Positions 1 to 6,749 are shown, counted from the stretch's first letter. The stretch is DNA of 7,163 nt from Gammaproteobacteria bacterium (GCA_014238345.1 JABABF010000169.1:1-7163); one strand, 5' to 3'. Program-made: numbers and translations. The notes: generated by a model from the sequence alone, not told the origin.

Positions 1-703
1 TAATCTCATTGCCAAAATAAAGATCTCTGAAATCTGTATTATCAAAATTGATGTCGTCCCTTGGTATTTTATTAGCACCTGCATCATCAAGTGATTTTAG
101 TATAGAAAAAGCTGTTTTTACATCTTCTCCTAAGCGGCGAGCTTGTGTATTATTATCATCTTGCTCCGGCTGTTCTTGGGCAGTCTTTTGGGCGTTTTCA
201 CGGATATAGCTCACTAATGTTTTCATCACTGGAGCGTAGTGTTTTTCAGGGCTAGATTTTGCTAGGGCATCTAGGGCATAGATGCCGCCGATGCGCGCCT
301 CCAATGCGTGGGATCCGTCTCTGTGAACCTGTGCCAGAAGTTCCACCCCTTTGGAAAACTGTTCACTGGCATATCGCTGTTGATCTAGCCGTGCCTGCTG
401 TTGGGTGATTTTGGAATTTTCTAATGCTGATTCTGCTGTTTTTGCGGTGGCATTAGCTTGCCGTCCTAATTCTAGGTTGCGCCATCCAGCTATTATCAGT
501 GCCGTTCCCGCGGCTATAAAAATTAGCACATCATGAATAAGGTTTATCCCAGGAGATCGCCCGTTGTGATCCTCATAGCCTAAATTGCGGGCTTTATAAA
601 TAAATATGGCGAAAATGACCATGCCGGAAGGTGCGATCCACTTCCAGTGTCGTTTCACATAACTTTGCCATCCCTTATGCGGCTTCATCTCTTTAGTCGC
701 CAT
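1..703 (-). CDS. Pentapeptide-repeat membrane protein, C-terminus cut by window edge
   Basis: My own translation from the ATG at 703 gives 234 open codons running off the left edge. Seen: two hydrophobic segments, residues about 21-37 (WIAPSGMVIFAIFIY) and 54-74 (LIFIAAGTALIIAGW); a polar, Ala/Gln/Glu-rich probable coiled coil at 76-115; then QFSKGVELLAQ and EARIGGIYALDALAKSSP (116-152), the linker typical of membrane-anchored pentapeptide-repeat proteins; finally INFDNTDFRDLYFGNE, with Phe at 220, 225 and 230, the five-residue register of a pentapeptide beta-helix. More repeats should follow beyond the edge. Family knowledge: such proteins are common in bacteria but mostly without known function. 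The start overlaps the stop of the upstream ATPase relic by 11 bases, so translational coupling is likely. There is no strong ribosome site; an in-frame GTG at 715 is an alternative start. GC content is far below that of the housekeeping genes to the right, suggesting transfer. The family call is firm; the function is unknown. Confidence 0.9.
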   Translation of the reverse strand, partial: MATKEMKPHKGWQSYVKRHWKWIAPSGMVIFAIFIYKARNLGYEDHNGRSPGINLIHDVLIFIAAGTALIIAGWRNLELGRQANATAKTAESALENSKITQQQARLDQQRYASEQFSKGVELLAQVHRDGSHALEARIGGIYALDALAKSSPEKHYAPVMKTLVSYIRENAQKTAQEQPEQDDNNTQARRLGEDVKTAFSILKSLDDAGANKIPRDDINFDNTDFRDLYFGNEI

Positions 704-1257
704 TGCTTTGCTCACATGTCCGCATGGGATCATCGGCTGTTTGTTGTGCAATCAACCGTTGCAACAAGGGCAGAGCGCAGCTGGATTGACCCTGGCGGTT
801 TATTACGAGCCAGCCCTGCTTGGTCAGCGTGCTCAGCAGCTGGCTGATCTTGCCGAGGCGGTAGGGTTGGAGGCGGGATTGCGAGGCTTGTTGAACCTGC
901 TTGACACTGAACTCCTTGTTGTGAGGCTCTAGCTGCGATGATCTGCAATAATTTGCGTTGGCGATCAGTCGCCTTACTCCAGCGGCCAGCGAAGCAGTCT
1001 CCGTGCAATTCACTGCCGTTGCTCCCGACCCAGAGCCATGGGCGCTTCGACACCAGCGGCCTAAGCAATTCAAGCAGGGCGGTCTTGCCGATGCCCCGCA
1101 GACCAGCCCACACCATATTCTTGAGTATGGGAGGCGCGGTGAGTAACCGTTGCAACTGGATTTGTTCCTCTTGCCGTCCGGCCAGATAGGGTGGTAGGTG
1201 CCCGGTACCGAGGCGAAAGGAGTTAGAGAAGGCGGGCACATTCATTGGCAGTCCCAT
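693..1257 (-). pseudogene. Remnant of an AAA/P-loop ATPase with C-terminal winged-helix-like domain; internal deletion plus frameshift
   Basis: From the ATG at 1257 the first frame reads PPYLAGRQEE (residues 22-31), then a Walker A motif GLRGIGKT (52-59), then RPWLWVGSNGS. This resembles the start of stand-alone bacterial ATP-binding proteins that I recall as near 390 residues long. Directly after it, near 1005-1025, the frame continues as CFAGRWSKATDRQRKLLQIIA, which in that family belongs to the C-terminal region just before the winged helix. Walker B and the sensor regions are therefore missing. Around 930-940 the homology moves to another frame: LEPHNKEFSVKQVQQ through KISQLLSTLTKQGWLV to CALPLLQRLIAQQ, ending at the TAA at 693. 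So there is one large in-frame deletion of roughly 200 codons and one frameshift. A working ATPase cannot be made. The first ATG could instead be the one at 1242. The stop overlaps the pentapeptide gene start, which suggests the two were an operon. The family assignment is from memory and moderately firm; the breakage is clear. Confidence 0.78.
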
Positions 1258-1277
1258 TTTTAGTCAGCAGGCCATTA

Positions 1278-1306
1278 AATATAGCAACAGAATTTTTGGT
1301 TGTCAA
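1278..1306 (-). promoter_or_regulatory. Near-consensus sigma70 promoter for the ATPase relic and pentapeptide gene
   Basis: On the minus strand a perfect -35 TTGACA (1306-1301) is followed by exactly 17 bases and a -10 TATATT (1283-1278). Transcription should start near 1271, leaving a leader of about 14 bases before the ATG at 1257. No clear ribosome site lies in that leader; the bases before the ATG read CTGACTAAAA. It is the best promoter match I found in the window. Confidence 0.7.
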
Positions 1307-1730
1307 TGGCTTATGGCCAAGGATTGTTTGCCCCTGCAGGGGGTTGGTTGTGTTAATGAGCTATCCCGTAGTTGGCAAGTTAGTTGCCAAGTTGTAGCGC
1401 GGGCATTTTTGTGCTGGGTGGATGCGAGAGTAGCGGCGTGATTCCACACATTTGAGTGGCCAGTATGCTCAGGGCCGGCATTTCCTTGAGATTTTGTTGC
1501 AATGACGATCCTACTGGCATGTGCGTATAAATCTGCTGAGCCATGCTTCAATTTGTATTCCCGCTCAATATGGCGGATGCTTTTTTCTAAAGCATGATGA
1601 AGCTAATGCTTAATATTTGACTCACCACCTGACGACAGCATTTTATTCAAAGCCGTGTTGGCTACTCTAGGTACCTTAATTTATTTGGTGAGAGCTGGCG
1701 TGATGCATTAGCCTCAAGCCGATCACTCAG
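1307..1730. other. Non-coding stretch between the malic enzyme and the accessory locus
   Basis: About 420 bases with no gene I can support. An 82-codon minus-strand reading frame at 1303-1551 has a composition unlike a folded protein (rich in His, Thr, Ala, Gln) and no recognisable motif. Small structures seen: the palindrome CCCCTGCAGGGG at 1331-1342; the inverted repeat at 1372-1390; ATGCTTT / AAAGCAT / ATGCTT elements at 1577-1611 that could form two competing hairpins; and an interrupted stem (AGCTG..GTGAT with ATCAC.CAGCT) at about 1692-1732, just past the malic enzyme stop, without a T-run. The base composition changes across this stretch. Confidence 0.6.
1372..1390. repeat. Perfect 7-base inverted repeat upstream of the accessory promoter
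   Basis: TTGGCAA, a five-base spacer, then TTGCCAA. The same stretch is also an imperfect 12-base tandem duplication (GTTGGCAAGTTA followed by GTTGCCAAGTTG, 1371-1394). It lies about 66 bases upstream of the -35 box of the leftward promoter. Its size and symmetry suit a dimeric regulator, but no regulator gene is visible and chance cannot be excluded. Confidence 0.35.
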
Positions 1731-2981
1731 CTACCCCCCCAACGGATACCACTTCGGATACCCCAGCCGCGCCACGCCAGTGTCCACTGCCGCCTGCGCT
1801 ACCGCTCCGGCTACCCGACCCAGCAAGCGTGGATCCATGGGTTTGGGAATGATGTACTCCGCCCCGAACTCCAGTGAGTCCACCTCGTAGGCTTTCAAGA
1901 CCTCCGCTGGCACTGGCTCGCGAGCTAATGCGGCCAGCGCGTGGGCGGCGGCCACTTTCATCTCTTCGTTGATGCGCCGCGCCCCCACATCCAGCGCGCC
2001 GCGAAAGATGAACGGGAAGCCGAGCACGTTATTGACTTGGTTGGGGTAGTCCGAGCGGCCAGTCGCCATAATCAGGTCGTCGCGCAACGCTAGAGCTCGC
2101 TCCGGGGTGATCTCGGGGTCAGGGTTGGAGCAAGCAAATACCACGGGTCGTGCGGCCATGCTCTGCAGGGCTTCGTCGGGTAGCAGGTTGGCTCCGGATA
2201 GGCCGACGAAGACATCGGCTCCAACGCAGGCATCGGTCAAGCTGCGGCAGTCGGTGGCGCGGGCGAATTCGCGTTTGTGCTCGTTCATCCCCTCGCTACG
2301 CCCTTCGTAGATCACGCCTTTGCTGTCCACCATCAGTAGCTGCTCGCGGCGCGCCCCAGCGGCGATGAAGATTTTCATGCAGGCGATGGCCGCAGAGCCC
2401 GCACCGAGGCAGACAATGTGCACATCCTCCAAGCGCTTGCCCTGGACTTCGAGGGCGTTCAAGAGACCGGCCAAGGTGACCAGTGCGGTGCCGTGTTGGT
2501 CGTCGTGGAAGATGGGGATGTCGCACTGCTCAATCAGTGCGCGCTCAATCTCAAAACAGTCCGGTGCCTTGATGTCCTCTAGGTTGATGCCGCCGAAGCT
2601 GCAGGAGATACGGCGCACGGTGTCAATAAAAGCCTGTGGATCACTCTCGTCCACTTCGATGTCGATGGCATCCACCGCGCCAAAGCGTTTGAACAGCAGC
2701 GCCTTGCCCTCCATCACTGGCTTGCTGGCCAGCGCGCCGAGGTTGCCCAGCCCCAGTATGGCGGTGCCGTTGGAGATCACGGCCACCAGGTTGCCCTTGA
2801 TGGTGTAGCGGTAGGCATTGTCGGGGTTGGCGGCGATCTCGCGCACGGGCTCGGCCACGCCGGGGCTGTAGGCCAGCGCCAAGTCGTGTTGGGTCTCGGC
2901 CGAGGTGGTCAGCTCCACGGAGATCTTGCCGGGTTTAGGGTCGGAGTGGTAGTCCAGTGCCTGTTGTCGTTGGTCAGTCAT
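1731..2981 (-). CDS. maeB: Malic enzyme, short form without phosphotransacetylase domain
   Basis: Oxidative decarboxylation of malate to pyruvate with NAD(P)H formation; cytoplasmic. The 416-residue protein aligns throughout with the catalytic half of E. coli MaeB and, from memory, nearly end to end with the roughly 420-residue Pseudomonas enzyme, including a terminal YPKWYPL. Motifs: AYSPGVAEPVREIA (37-50), SKPVMEGKALLFKRF (86-100), the metal-site stretch INLEDIKAPDCFE (132-144) and FHDDQHGTA (158-166), the Rossmann motif GAGSAA (193-198), CSNPDPEI (284-291), ATGRSDYPNQVNN (306-318). I chose the ATG at 2981 because CAGGAAA lies nine bases upstream and family homology begins here; the open frame extends 33 codons further (to 3080) into low-complexity sequence. 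NAD versus NADP preference cannot be read. The symbol reflects the MaeB family; the C-terminal phosphotransacetylase-like domain of MaeB is absent. The final codons contain a run of seven G. Confidence 0.95.
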   Translation of the reverse strand: MTDQRQQALDYHSDPKPGKISVELTTSAETQHDLALAYSPGVAEPVREIAANPDNAYRYTIKGNLVAVISNGTAILGLGNLGALASKPVMEGKALLFKRFGAVDAIDIEVDESDPQAFIDTVRRISCSFGGINLEDIKAPDCFEIERALIEQCDIPIFHDDQHGTALVTLAGLLNALEVQGKRLEDVHIVCLGAGSAAIACMKIFIAAGARREQLLMVDSKGVIYEGRSEGMNEHKREFARATDCRSLTDACVGADVFVGLSGANLLPDEALQSMAARPVVFACSNPDPEITPERALALRDDLIMATGRSDYPNQVNNVLGFPFIFRGALDVGARRINEEMKVAAAHALAALAREPVPAEVLKAYEVDSLEFGAEYIIPKPMDPRLLGRVAGAVAQAAVDTGVARLGYPKWYPLGG

Positions 2982-3050
2982 CAAGTTATTTCCTGTTGTA
3001 GAGCATAGCAATGTGTGAATTGAATTGGGTCGTGGGTTAGTGGGGTGGTG

Positions 3051-3075
3051 GCTGTTGTGCGCTGTTGTGCGCTGT
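3051..3075. repeat. 2.5 copies of a 10-base tandem repeat
   Basis: GCTGTTGTGC occurs twice back to back (3051-3060, 3061-3070), followed by GCTGT. It sits in the 98-base gap between the nuclease stop and the malic enzyme start, upstream of the latter. Most likely replication slippage; no function evident. Confidence 0.6.
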
Positions 3076-3079
3076 GGCA

Positions 3080-3955
3080 TCAGGGGGTGTCAGCTCGGCA
3101 GTCTTCGGCGGGGCGCTGTTGAATGAGGGCGGGATGATGTAGCGCCATGCGCAGCTGCGCCGCCTTGCTGCCAGTGCGCGTGGCAGCGATCGCCACCAGC
3201 CAGCCGCGCACTTCCACGCAGGCGCCATCTGGAGCGCCCCACAGCCAGTGATCGCGGAAATGCTGTAGCGAGGCACTGGGCACGGGTAGGTAGAGTTGCT
3301 CGCCCATCAGCAGAGCCGTGCGGCGATGCCCAAGGGGGCGTGCGATGCCTAGCACGCGGCGAAAGCCCGTATCGGCGCGGCGCAGTGTGGCCACTGGGCG
3401 CGCGGCATAGCTGGGGATGCCCCACACGCCGCGCCGCGCCCTGCGAGCCTCGGACTCGGCGGCTGACAACTGTGTCCAGTAAGTAGTGTTTGGCGGGATT
3501 AATGCCTGCCAGCCTAGCCCTTGGCGTAACAGCTCTGCCGCCAGCAAGTGCCCGTTGGGATGGCGCACATGTGCCAGCAGGCGACCGTAGCGGTCGCGGC
3601 GCTCCAGACCGGGCTCCAGCGTGATGAGCCGTTCGGGGTTGTCCATTGCAATCAAGCTTTGCAGGGCGGTGCGCGCGGCCTGTGCCAGCGGCTCTGCCGG
3701 ACCAGTGCGCTTGCCTCGTGGCCGCAGTTCTGGGGTGTTGATGCCGATCAGGCGTAGCTGCTCGCCGTCCGCGAGGCGCAGGGTGTCGCCGTCCACGACT
3801 CGCTGTACCTGTTGTTGGGGGTTGGTGGTTTCTGTAGCTGGTGGCTGGGCAGTGGCGGATGCGGTCGACGAAGTGGTTGCAGCGATGGAGCTGATCCACA
3901 GCGTAATCAGCCACGGCATGGGGAGTAGGCTGAGCCGTCGCGAGGCGCATATCAT
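3080..3955 (-). CDS. Thermonuclease-family (SNase-like) nuclease with N-terminal export signal
   Basis: Predicted calcium-dependent phosphodiesterase of the staphylococcal nuclease fold, probably exported: Arg-rich N-terminus followed by a hydrophobic stretch (residues 10-25, LLPMPWLITLWISSIA), then a Ser/Thr/Ala/Pro linker. The nuclease domain spans about 48-179. Against SNase: VVDGDT gives D57 (D21), LRLIG gives R68 (R35), NTPE gives E76 (E43), DRYGR gives R125 (R87). The calcium ligand D40 is Asn here (N73), a variant I recall in relatives. The domain closes with RRGVWG. Residues about 180-291 form a second domain ending VEVRGWLVAIA...LRMALHHPALI, like the C-terminal extension of proteobacterial thermonucleases. 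An in-frame TGA just upstream bounds the start; the ATG at 3955 has no clear ribosome site, and Met13 (3919) is an alternative. It lies 78 bases after rpmE and 98 before the malic enzyme on the same strand, an order also known in Pseudomonas. The physiological substrate is unknown. Confidence 0.9.
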   Translation of the reverse strand: MICASRRLSLLPMPWLITLWISSIAATTSSTASATAQPPATETTNPQQQVQRVVDGDTLRLADGEQLRLIGINTPELRPRGKRTGPAEPLAQAARTALQSLIAMDNPERLITLEPGLERRDRYGRLLAHVRHPNGHLLAAELLRQGLGWQALIPPNTTYWTQLSAAESEARRARRGVWGIPSYAARPVATLRRADTGFRRVLGIARPLGHRRTALLMGEQLYLPVPSASLQHFRDHWLWGAPDGACVEVRGWLVAIAATRTGSKAAQLRMALHHPALIQQRPAEDCRADTP

Positions 3956-3980
3956 CGGCTGTCAGAGGTGGTGAGCAACG

Positions 3981-4033
3981 AAAAGGGGGCAAGGGACAGC
4001 AATCGTGGGCGAACCCCCCTCCAAAAGGCGGGG
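3981..4033 (-). terminator. Possible terminator or attenuator after rpmE
   Basis: Just past the rpmE stop, the minus strand can form CCCC-G-CC TTTT GG-A-GGGG (4033-4016), a six-pair hairpin with one mismatch and a four-base loop, but no T-run follows. Alternatively the G run (4019-4014) can pair with CCCCC at 3989-3985, which is followed by four T (3984-3981), with a 24-base loop. The two foldings compete. Either could reduce read-through into the nuclease gene. Confidence 0.35.
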
Positions 4034-4270
4034 TTAGCCAGTCGCTGGTTGCCCCTCCTCTGGTGCCTTGCCACCAAAGCGGCGCCGGAAGCGATCTACC
4101 CGGCCACCGGCATCAATGATCTTTTGTTGACCAGTGAAAAAGGGATGGCACTTGGAGCAGACTTCAACGGTCATCTGCCCTTTGTCCAGTGTGGAGCGGG
4201 TCTGCAATTCGTTGCCGCAGCTGCAACGCACACTGAGATCATGATAGTTAGGATGAATGCCTTTTTTCAT
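4034..4270 (-). CDS. rpmE: 50S ribosomal protein L31, zinc-binding form
   Basis: Component of the large ribosomal subunit near the subunit bridge. The 78-residue protein starts MKKGIHPNYH, the signature N-terminus of bacterial L31, and carries CSC (C16, C18) and CSKC (C38, C41), the four zinc ligands of the cysteine-containing (C+) type, followed by HPFFTGQQKIIDAGGRVDRFRRRFG, the conserved core end. The C-terminal tail (KAPEEGQPATG) makes it slightly longer than the usual 70 or so residues. GGAG lies nine bases before the ATG at 4270. It diverges from priA, the same arrangement as in E. coli and Pseudomonas, with the nuclease following on the same strand. A good promoter sits at 4311-4340. 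Identification is certain. Confidence 0.97.
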   Translation of the reverse strand: MKKGIHPNYHDLSVRCSCGNELQTRSTLDKGQMTVEVCSKCHPFFTGQQKIIDAGGRVDRFRRRFGGKAPEEGQPATG

Positions 4271-4310
4271 GTTTGAATACTCCGCGGCACTTCAATGGAG
4301 CCGAATCAAA

Positions 4311-4340
4311 TTTATAGCAGACGGAGACCTATTTTAGCAA
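4311..4340 (-). promoter_or_regulatory. Sigma70-type promoter for rpmE
   Basis: Minus strand: -35 TTGCTA (4340-4335), 18-base spacer, -10 TATAAA (4316-4311). Transcription would start near 4304, giving a leader of about 33 bases before the rpmE ATG. It occupies the divergent rpmE/priA gap. On the plus strand no equally good promoter for priA was found; TACAAT at 4360-4365 has no fitting -35 and would overlap the leader ATG. Confidence 0.55.
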
Positions 4341-4363
4341 AATCCGCTAGCGGGGGCGATACA

Positions 4364-4438
4364 ATGCCAGAGCTGTCGTTCTGCCCCCAAGCCATTGCCC
4401 TCCGCTTCAAAGTTTTCGCACGCGTCGCCGCCCGCTGA
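4364..4438 (+). CDS. Possible 24-residue leader peptide upstream of priA
   Basis: ATG at 4364 is preceded, seven bases away, by GGGGG, the only SD-like sequence in the region. The frame encodes 24 residues (MPELSFCPQAIALRFKVFAR plus four more) and stops with TGA at 4436-4438, one base before the GTG at 4440 where PriA family homology begins. The arrangement TGA-A-GTG is that of translational re-initiation. The alternative is that a one-base sequencing error or frameshift separates the true priA ATG from its body. The peptide itself resembles nothing I know. Confidence 0.35.
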   Translation: MPELSFCPQAIALRFKVFARVAAR

Positions 4439-6632
4439 AGTGTTGCGCGTTGCCCTGCCGGTGCCGCTGCGTCGACTGTTCGACTATCGTCCGCCGCCGG
4501 GTGTTGCCACCCCGCTACCGGGCAGTCGGTTACAGGTGCCTTTTGGGTCGCGGCAGCTGCTCGGTATCGTCGTTGAATCAGCGATGGGTAGCGAGGTGCC
4601 TGCGGCCAAACTGCGTGCGGCGATTGGGGTGCTGGATACCGAGCCAGTCTTTGATGCCGTGCTGTTGGCGCTGTGTCTGCGGGTGGCGCGCTACTACCAG
4701 TGTCCGCCCGGCATGGCGCTGCACACGGCACTGCCAGCAGCGCTACGGCGACCGCTGGTCAAGCGCGTGGCGCACTACCGGCTCAGCGCGGCGGGAACCG
4801 ATGATCGCCATCCGCGCCGCGCCGACTTGCGTGCTGTGCTGGGGCAGGGCGCAGGGTTGTCGGCATCGGCGCTGGCGGCGCAGGGCATCTCGCCGAGTCG
4901 CCTGCGCACGGCGCGCCGTGCCGGGTGGGTGGAGAGCGCCCCGGCGGCATTGCTACCGTTGCCGAGTCCTGTAGTGCCGCCGTCGCTGGGGATCGGGGAT
5001 GAGCGGCCACTGCGGCTGCGTGCCGAGCAGCGGCAGGCAGTGACGGCGGTGGGCGAGGCTTTTGGGGACTTCCAGTCTTTTTTGCTACACGGTGTGGCGG
5101 GCAGTGGCAAGACAGAGGTCTATCTTCATTTGATTGCCGCCGCCCTGGAGCGAGGCTTGCAGGCATTGGTGCTGGTGCCGGAGATCGGCTTAGCACCACA
5201 GCTGTTACAACGCATCCGCCGCCGTTTCAAGGTGCCTATTGCACTGTCCCATTCTGGGCTCAGGTCGCGCCAGCGTTTGGATTGCTGGGCCGCCGCACGT
5301 AGTGGCGAGGCGGCGATTGTAGTTGGCACCCGCTCGGCGGTATTCACGCCATTGGCGCGGCTCGGACTGATCGTCGTCGACGAAGAGCACGACCCCTCGT
5401 TCAAACAGCACACCGGGTTGCTGTACTCGGGTCGGGATGTGGCGGTGATGCGCGCCCAGCAGCAACAGGTGCCCGTGTTGCTGGGCTCGGCCACGCCCAG
5501 CTTGGAGAGTCTGCGCAACAGTGGTCTGCGGCGCTATCGGCTGTTGCGCTTGGAGCAGCGTGCCAATGCCCGTCCGCCGCCGGTGCCGCAGCTGATCGAT
5601 TTGAGTGCGCATCAGGAGCTGCGTGGAGGCCTGTCGCAGCCGCTGATTGAGGCGGTGGGAGATGTCTTAGATGCCGACCATCAGGTGCTATTGTTTTTGA
5701 ATCGGCGCGGCTATGCGCCCACGCTGTGTTGCCAGCACTGTGGTTGGCGGGCGGAGTGTCCGGACTGCGATGCGCGGCTGGTGTTGCACGGCGGCCAGCC
5801 GGGGCTGTGTTGCCACCACTGTGGGCGGCGCGAGTTGCCGCCCGAGCGCTGTCCTGGTTGCGGAGTGGGCCCGTTGCGCCCCAGTGGTTATGGCACCCAG
5901 CGCAATGAGCGTGCGTTGCGCGGTTTATTTCCCGGCGTGCCGATCTATCGCATTGACCGCGATGCCACTGGCGAGAGCGGGCAGGAAAAATTGCTAGGGG
6001 CGATACCGCCAAGCGGAGCCTGCATCCTGCTCGGCACCCAGATGCTGGCTAAGGGGCATCATTTTCCGGCGGTTACGCTGGCGGCGGTGCTTGATGCCGA
6101 CAGCGGGCTATTCAACCCCAACTACCGCAGTATTGAGCGTTTGGGGCAGCTCTTGGTGCAGGTCGCTGGGCGCGCTGGACGACAGCAGCACAGCGGCGCG
6201 GTGTTGGTACAGACAATGCATCCGGGGCACCCGCTGTTTCAGACCTTATTCAAGCAGGGTTACAGCGCCTTCGCCGAGCACTTGCTGGCCGACAGCGAGG
6301 CGCGGGGTCGCCCGCCAGCCATGCACATGGCATTGCTACGCGCCGCCGCCCCGACGGCGGAGGTGGCGACGGCCTTTCTGCGGTCGGCACGGCAGTTGGC
6401 CGAAGGTGGAGGTTGTCGCTTGTTAGGGCCGTTGCCAGCAATGCCAGCTCGGCGTGCTGGACGGCACCATTATTTCCTATCCCTAGAGAGCAGCCGCCGC
6501 GAGCCTTTGCAGTCGTTGTTGACGGAGCTGTGTCAGCAGCTAGAGCGCAAACGCCGCCCCGCAGGCCTACGTTGGATCGCAGATGTAGACCCCGAGGGAA
6601 TAGAGGCGGGCGGAGTGGAGGATTTGGGGTGA
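4395..6632 (+). CDS. priA: Primosomal replication restart helicase PriA
   Basis: 3'-to-5' superfamily 2 DNA helicase that recognises stalled forks and reloads the replicative helicase. Numbering from the TTG at 4395 (745 residues): N-terminal fork-binding domain with LRVALPVPLRRLFDY (17-31) and RLQVPFGSRQLLGIVV (45-60); Walker A GVAGSGKT (233-240); VPEIGL (261-266); DEEH box (329-332); GSATPSLESL (364-373); LFLNRRGYAP (433-442); eight zinc-binding cysteines C446, C449, C455, C458, C473, C476, C486, C489; RIDRD (519-523); GTQMLAKGHHFP (547-558); QVAGRAGR (589-596); C-terminal RWIADVDPEG. It aligns end to end with the 732-residue E. coli protein. The start is doubtful: no ATG and no ribosome site serve this frame. 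TTG 4395 is the first possible start; GTG 4440 gives a 730-residue protein beginning at the homology and adjoining the leader ORF stop, and I prefer it. Function is certain, the start is not. Confidence 0.96.
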   Translation: MPSASKFSHASPPAEVLRVALPVPLRRLFDYRPPPGVATPLPGSRLQVPFGSRQLLGIVVESAMGSEVPAAKLRAAIGVLDTEPVFDAVLLALCLRVARYYQCPPGMALHTALPAALRRPLVKRVAHYRLSAAGTDDRHPRRADLRAVLGQGAGLSASALAAQGISPSRLRTARRAGWVESAPAALLPLPSPVVPPSLGIGDERPLRLRAEQRQAVTAVGEAFGDFQSFLLHGVAGSGKTEVYLHLIAAALERGLQALVLVPEIGLAPQLLQRIRRRFKVPIALSHSGLRSRQRLDCWAAARSGEAAIVVGTRSAVFTPLARLGLIVVDEEHDPSFKQHTGLLYSGRDVAVMRAQQQQVPVLLGSATPSLESLRNSGLRRYRLLRLEQRANARPPPVPQLIDLSAHQELRGGLSQPLIEAVGDVLDADHQVLLFLNRRGYAPTLCCQHCGWRAECPDCDARLVLHGGQPGLCCHHCGRRELPPERCPGCGVGPLRPSGYGTQRNERALRGLFPGVPIYRIDRDATGESGQEKLLGAIPPSGACILLGTQMLAKGHHFPAVTLAAVLDADSGLFNPNYRSIERLGQLLVQVAGRAGRQQHSGAVLVQTMHPGHPLFQTLFKQGYSAFAEHLLADSEARGRPPAMHMALLRAAAPTAEVATAFLRSARQLAEGGGCRLLGPLPAMPARRAGRHHYFLSLESSRREPLQSLLTELCQQLERKRRPAGLRWIADVDPEGIEAGGVEDLG

Positions 6633-6730
6633 TGGGTGGGGAGCAATGCCGGCTCAATATGGCTGTTGCGTTGCTGTATTGGTTGCATATTTGTTGCCTA
6701 TCAGCAGAGGGAGGCCTTTCACTTTCAACC

Positions 6731-6749
6731 CGATCACCGATCGTTTTTT
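6731..6749 (+). terminator. Weak intrinsic terminator candidate after priA
   Basis: CGATC, loop ACC, GATCG, then six T, 98 bases beyond the priA stop. The stem is only five pairs, so it is a marginal rho-independent terminator, but the T-run directly abuts it and orientation fits priA. Confidence 0.35.

Noticed and set aside
708..932. A 74-codon plus-strand open frame opposite the ATPase remnant
   Set aside because: It is antisense to the recognisable winged-helix part, has no ribosome site and resembles no known family.
1303..1551. An 82-codon minus-strand open frame in the intergenic stretch
   Set aside because: Low-complexity composition, no ribosome site, no motif; it also overlaps the -35 box of the accessory promoter.
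1692..1732. Interrupted stem after the malic enzyme stop as a terminator
   Set aside because: Stem is broken by an internal loop, loop is 17 bases and no T-run follows on the minus strand.
3090..3992. A 300-codon open frame on the minus strand overlapping the nuclease gene
   Set aside because: It is a shadow of the nuclease in another frame: Arg/Ala/His/Pro-rich, without motifs, while the overlapping frame carries all SNase residues.
5401..6012. A 203-codon minus-strand open frame inside priA, and similar ones at 6250-6831 and 4312-4731
   Set aside because: Antisense to conserved priA codons or running off its ends; compositionally biased and without recognisable domains; expected in high-GC coding DNA.
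1563..6663. The 12-mer GCTCAATATGGC present at 1563-1574 and 6652-6663, as possible insertion-site repeats
   Set aside because: A single shared 12-mer is expected by chance in 7 kb, and housekeeping genes lie between the copies.
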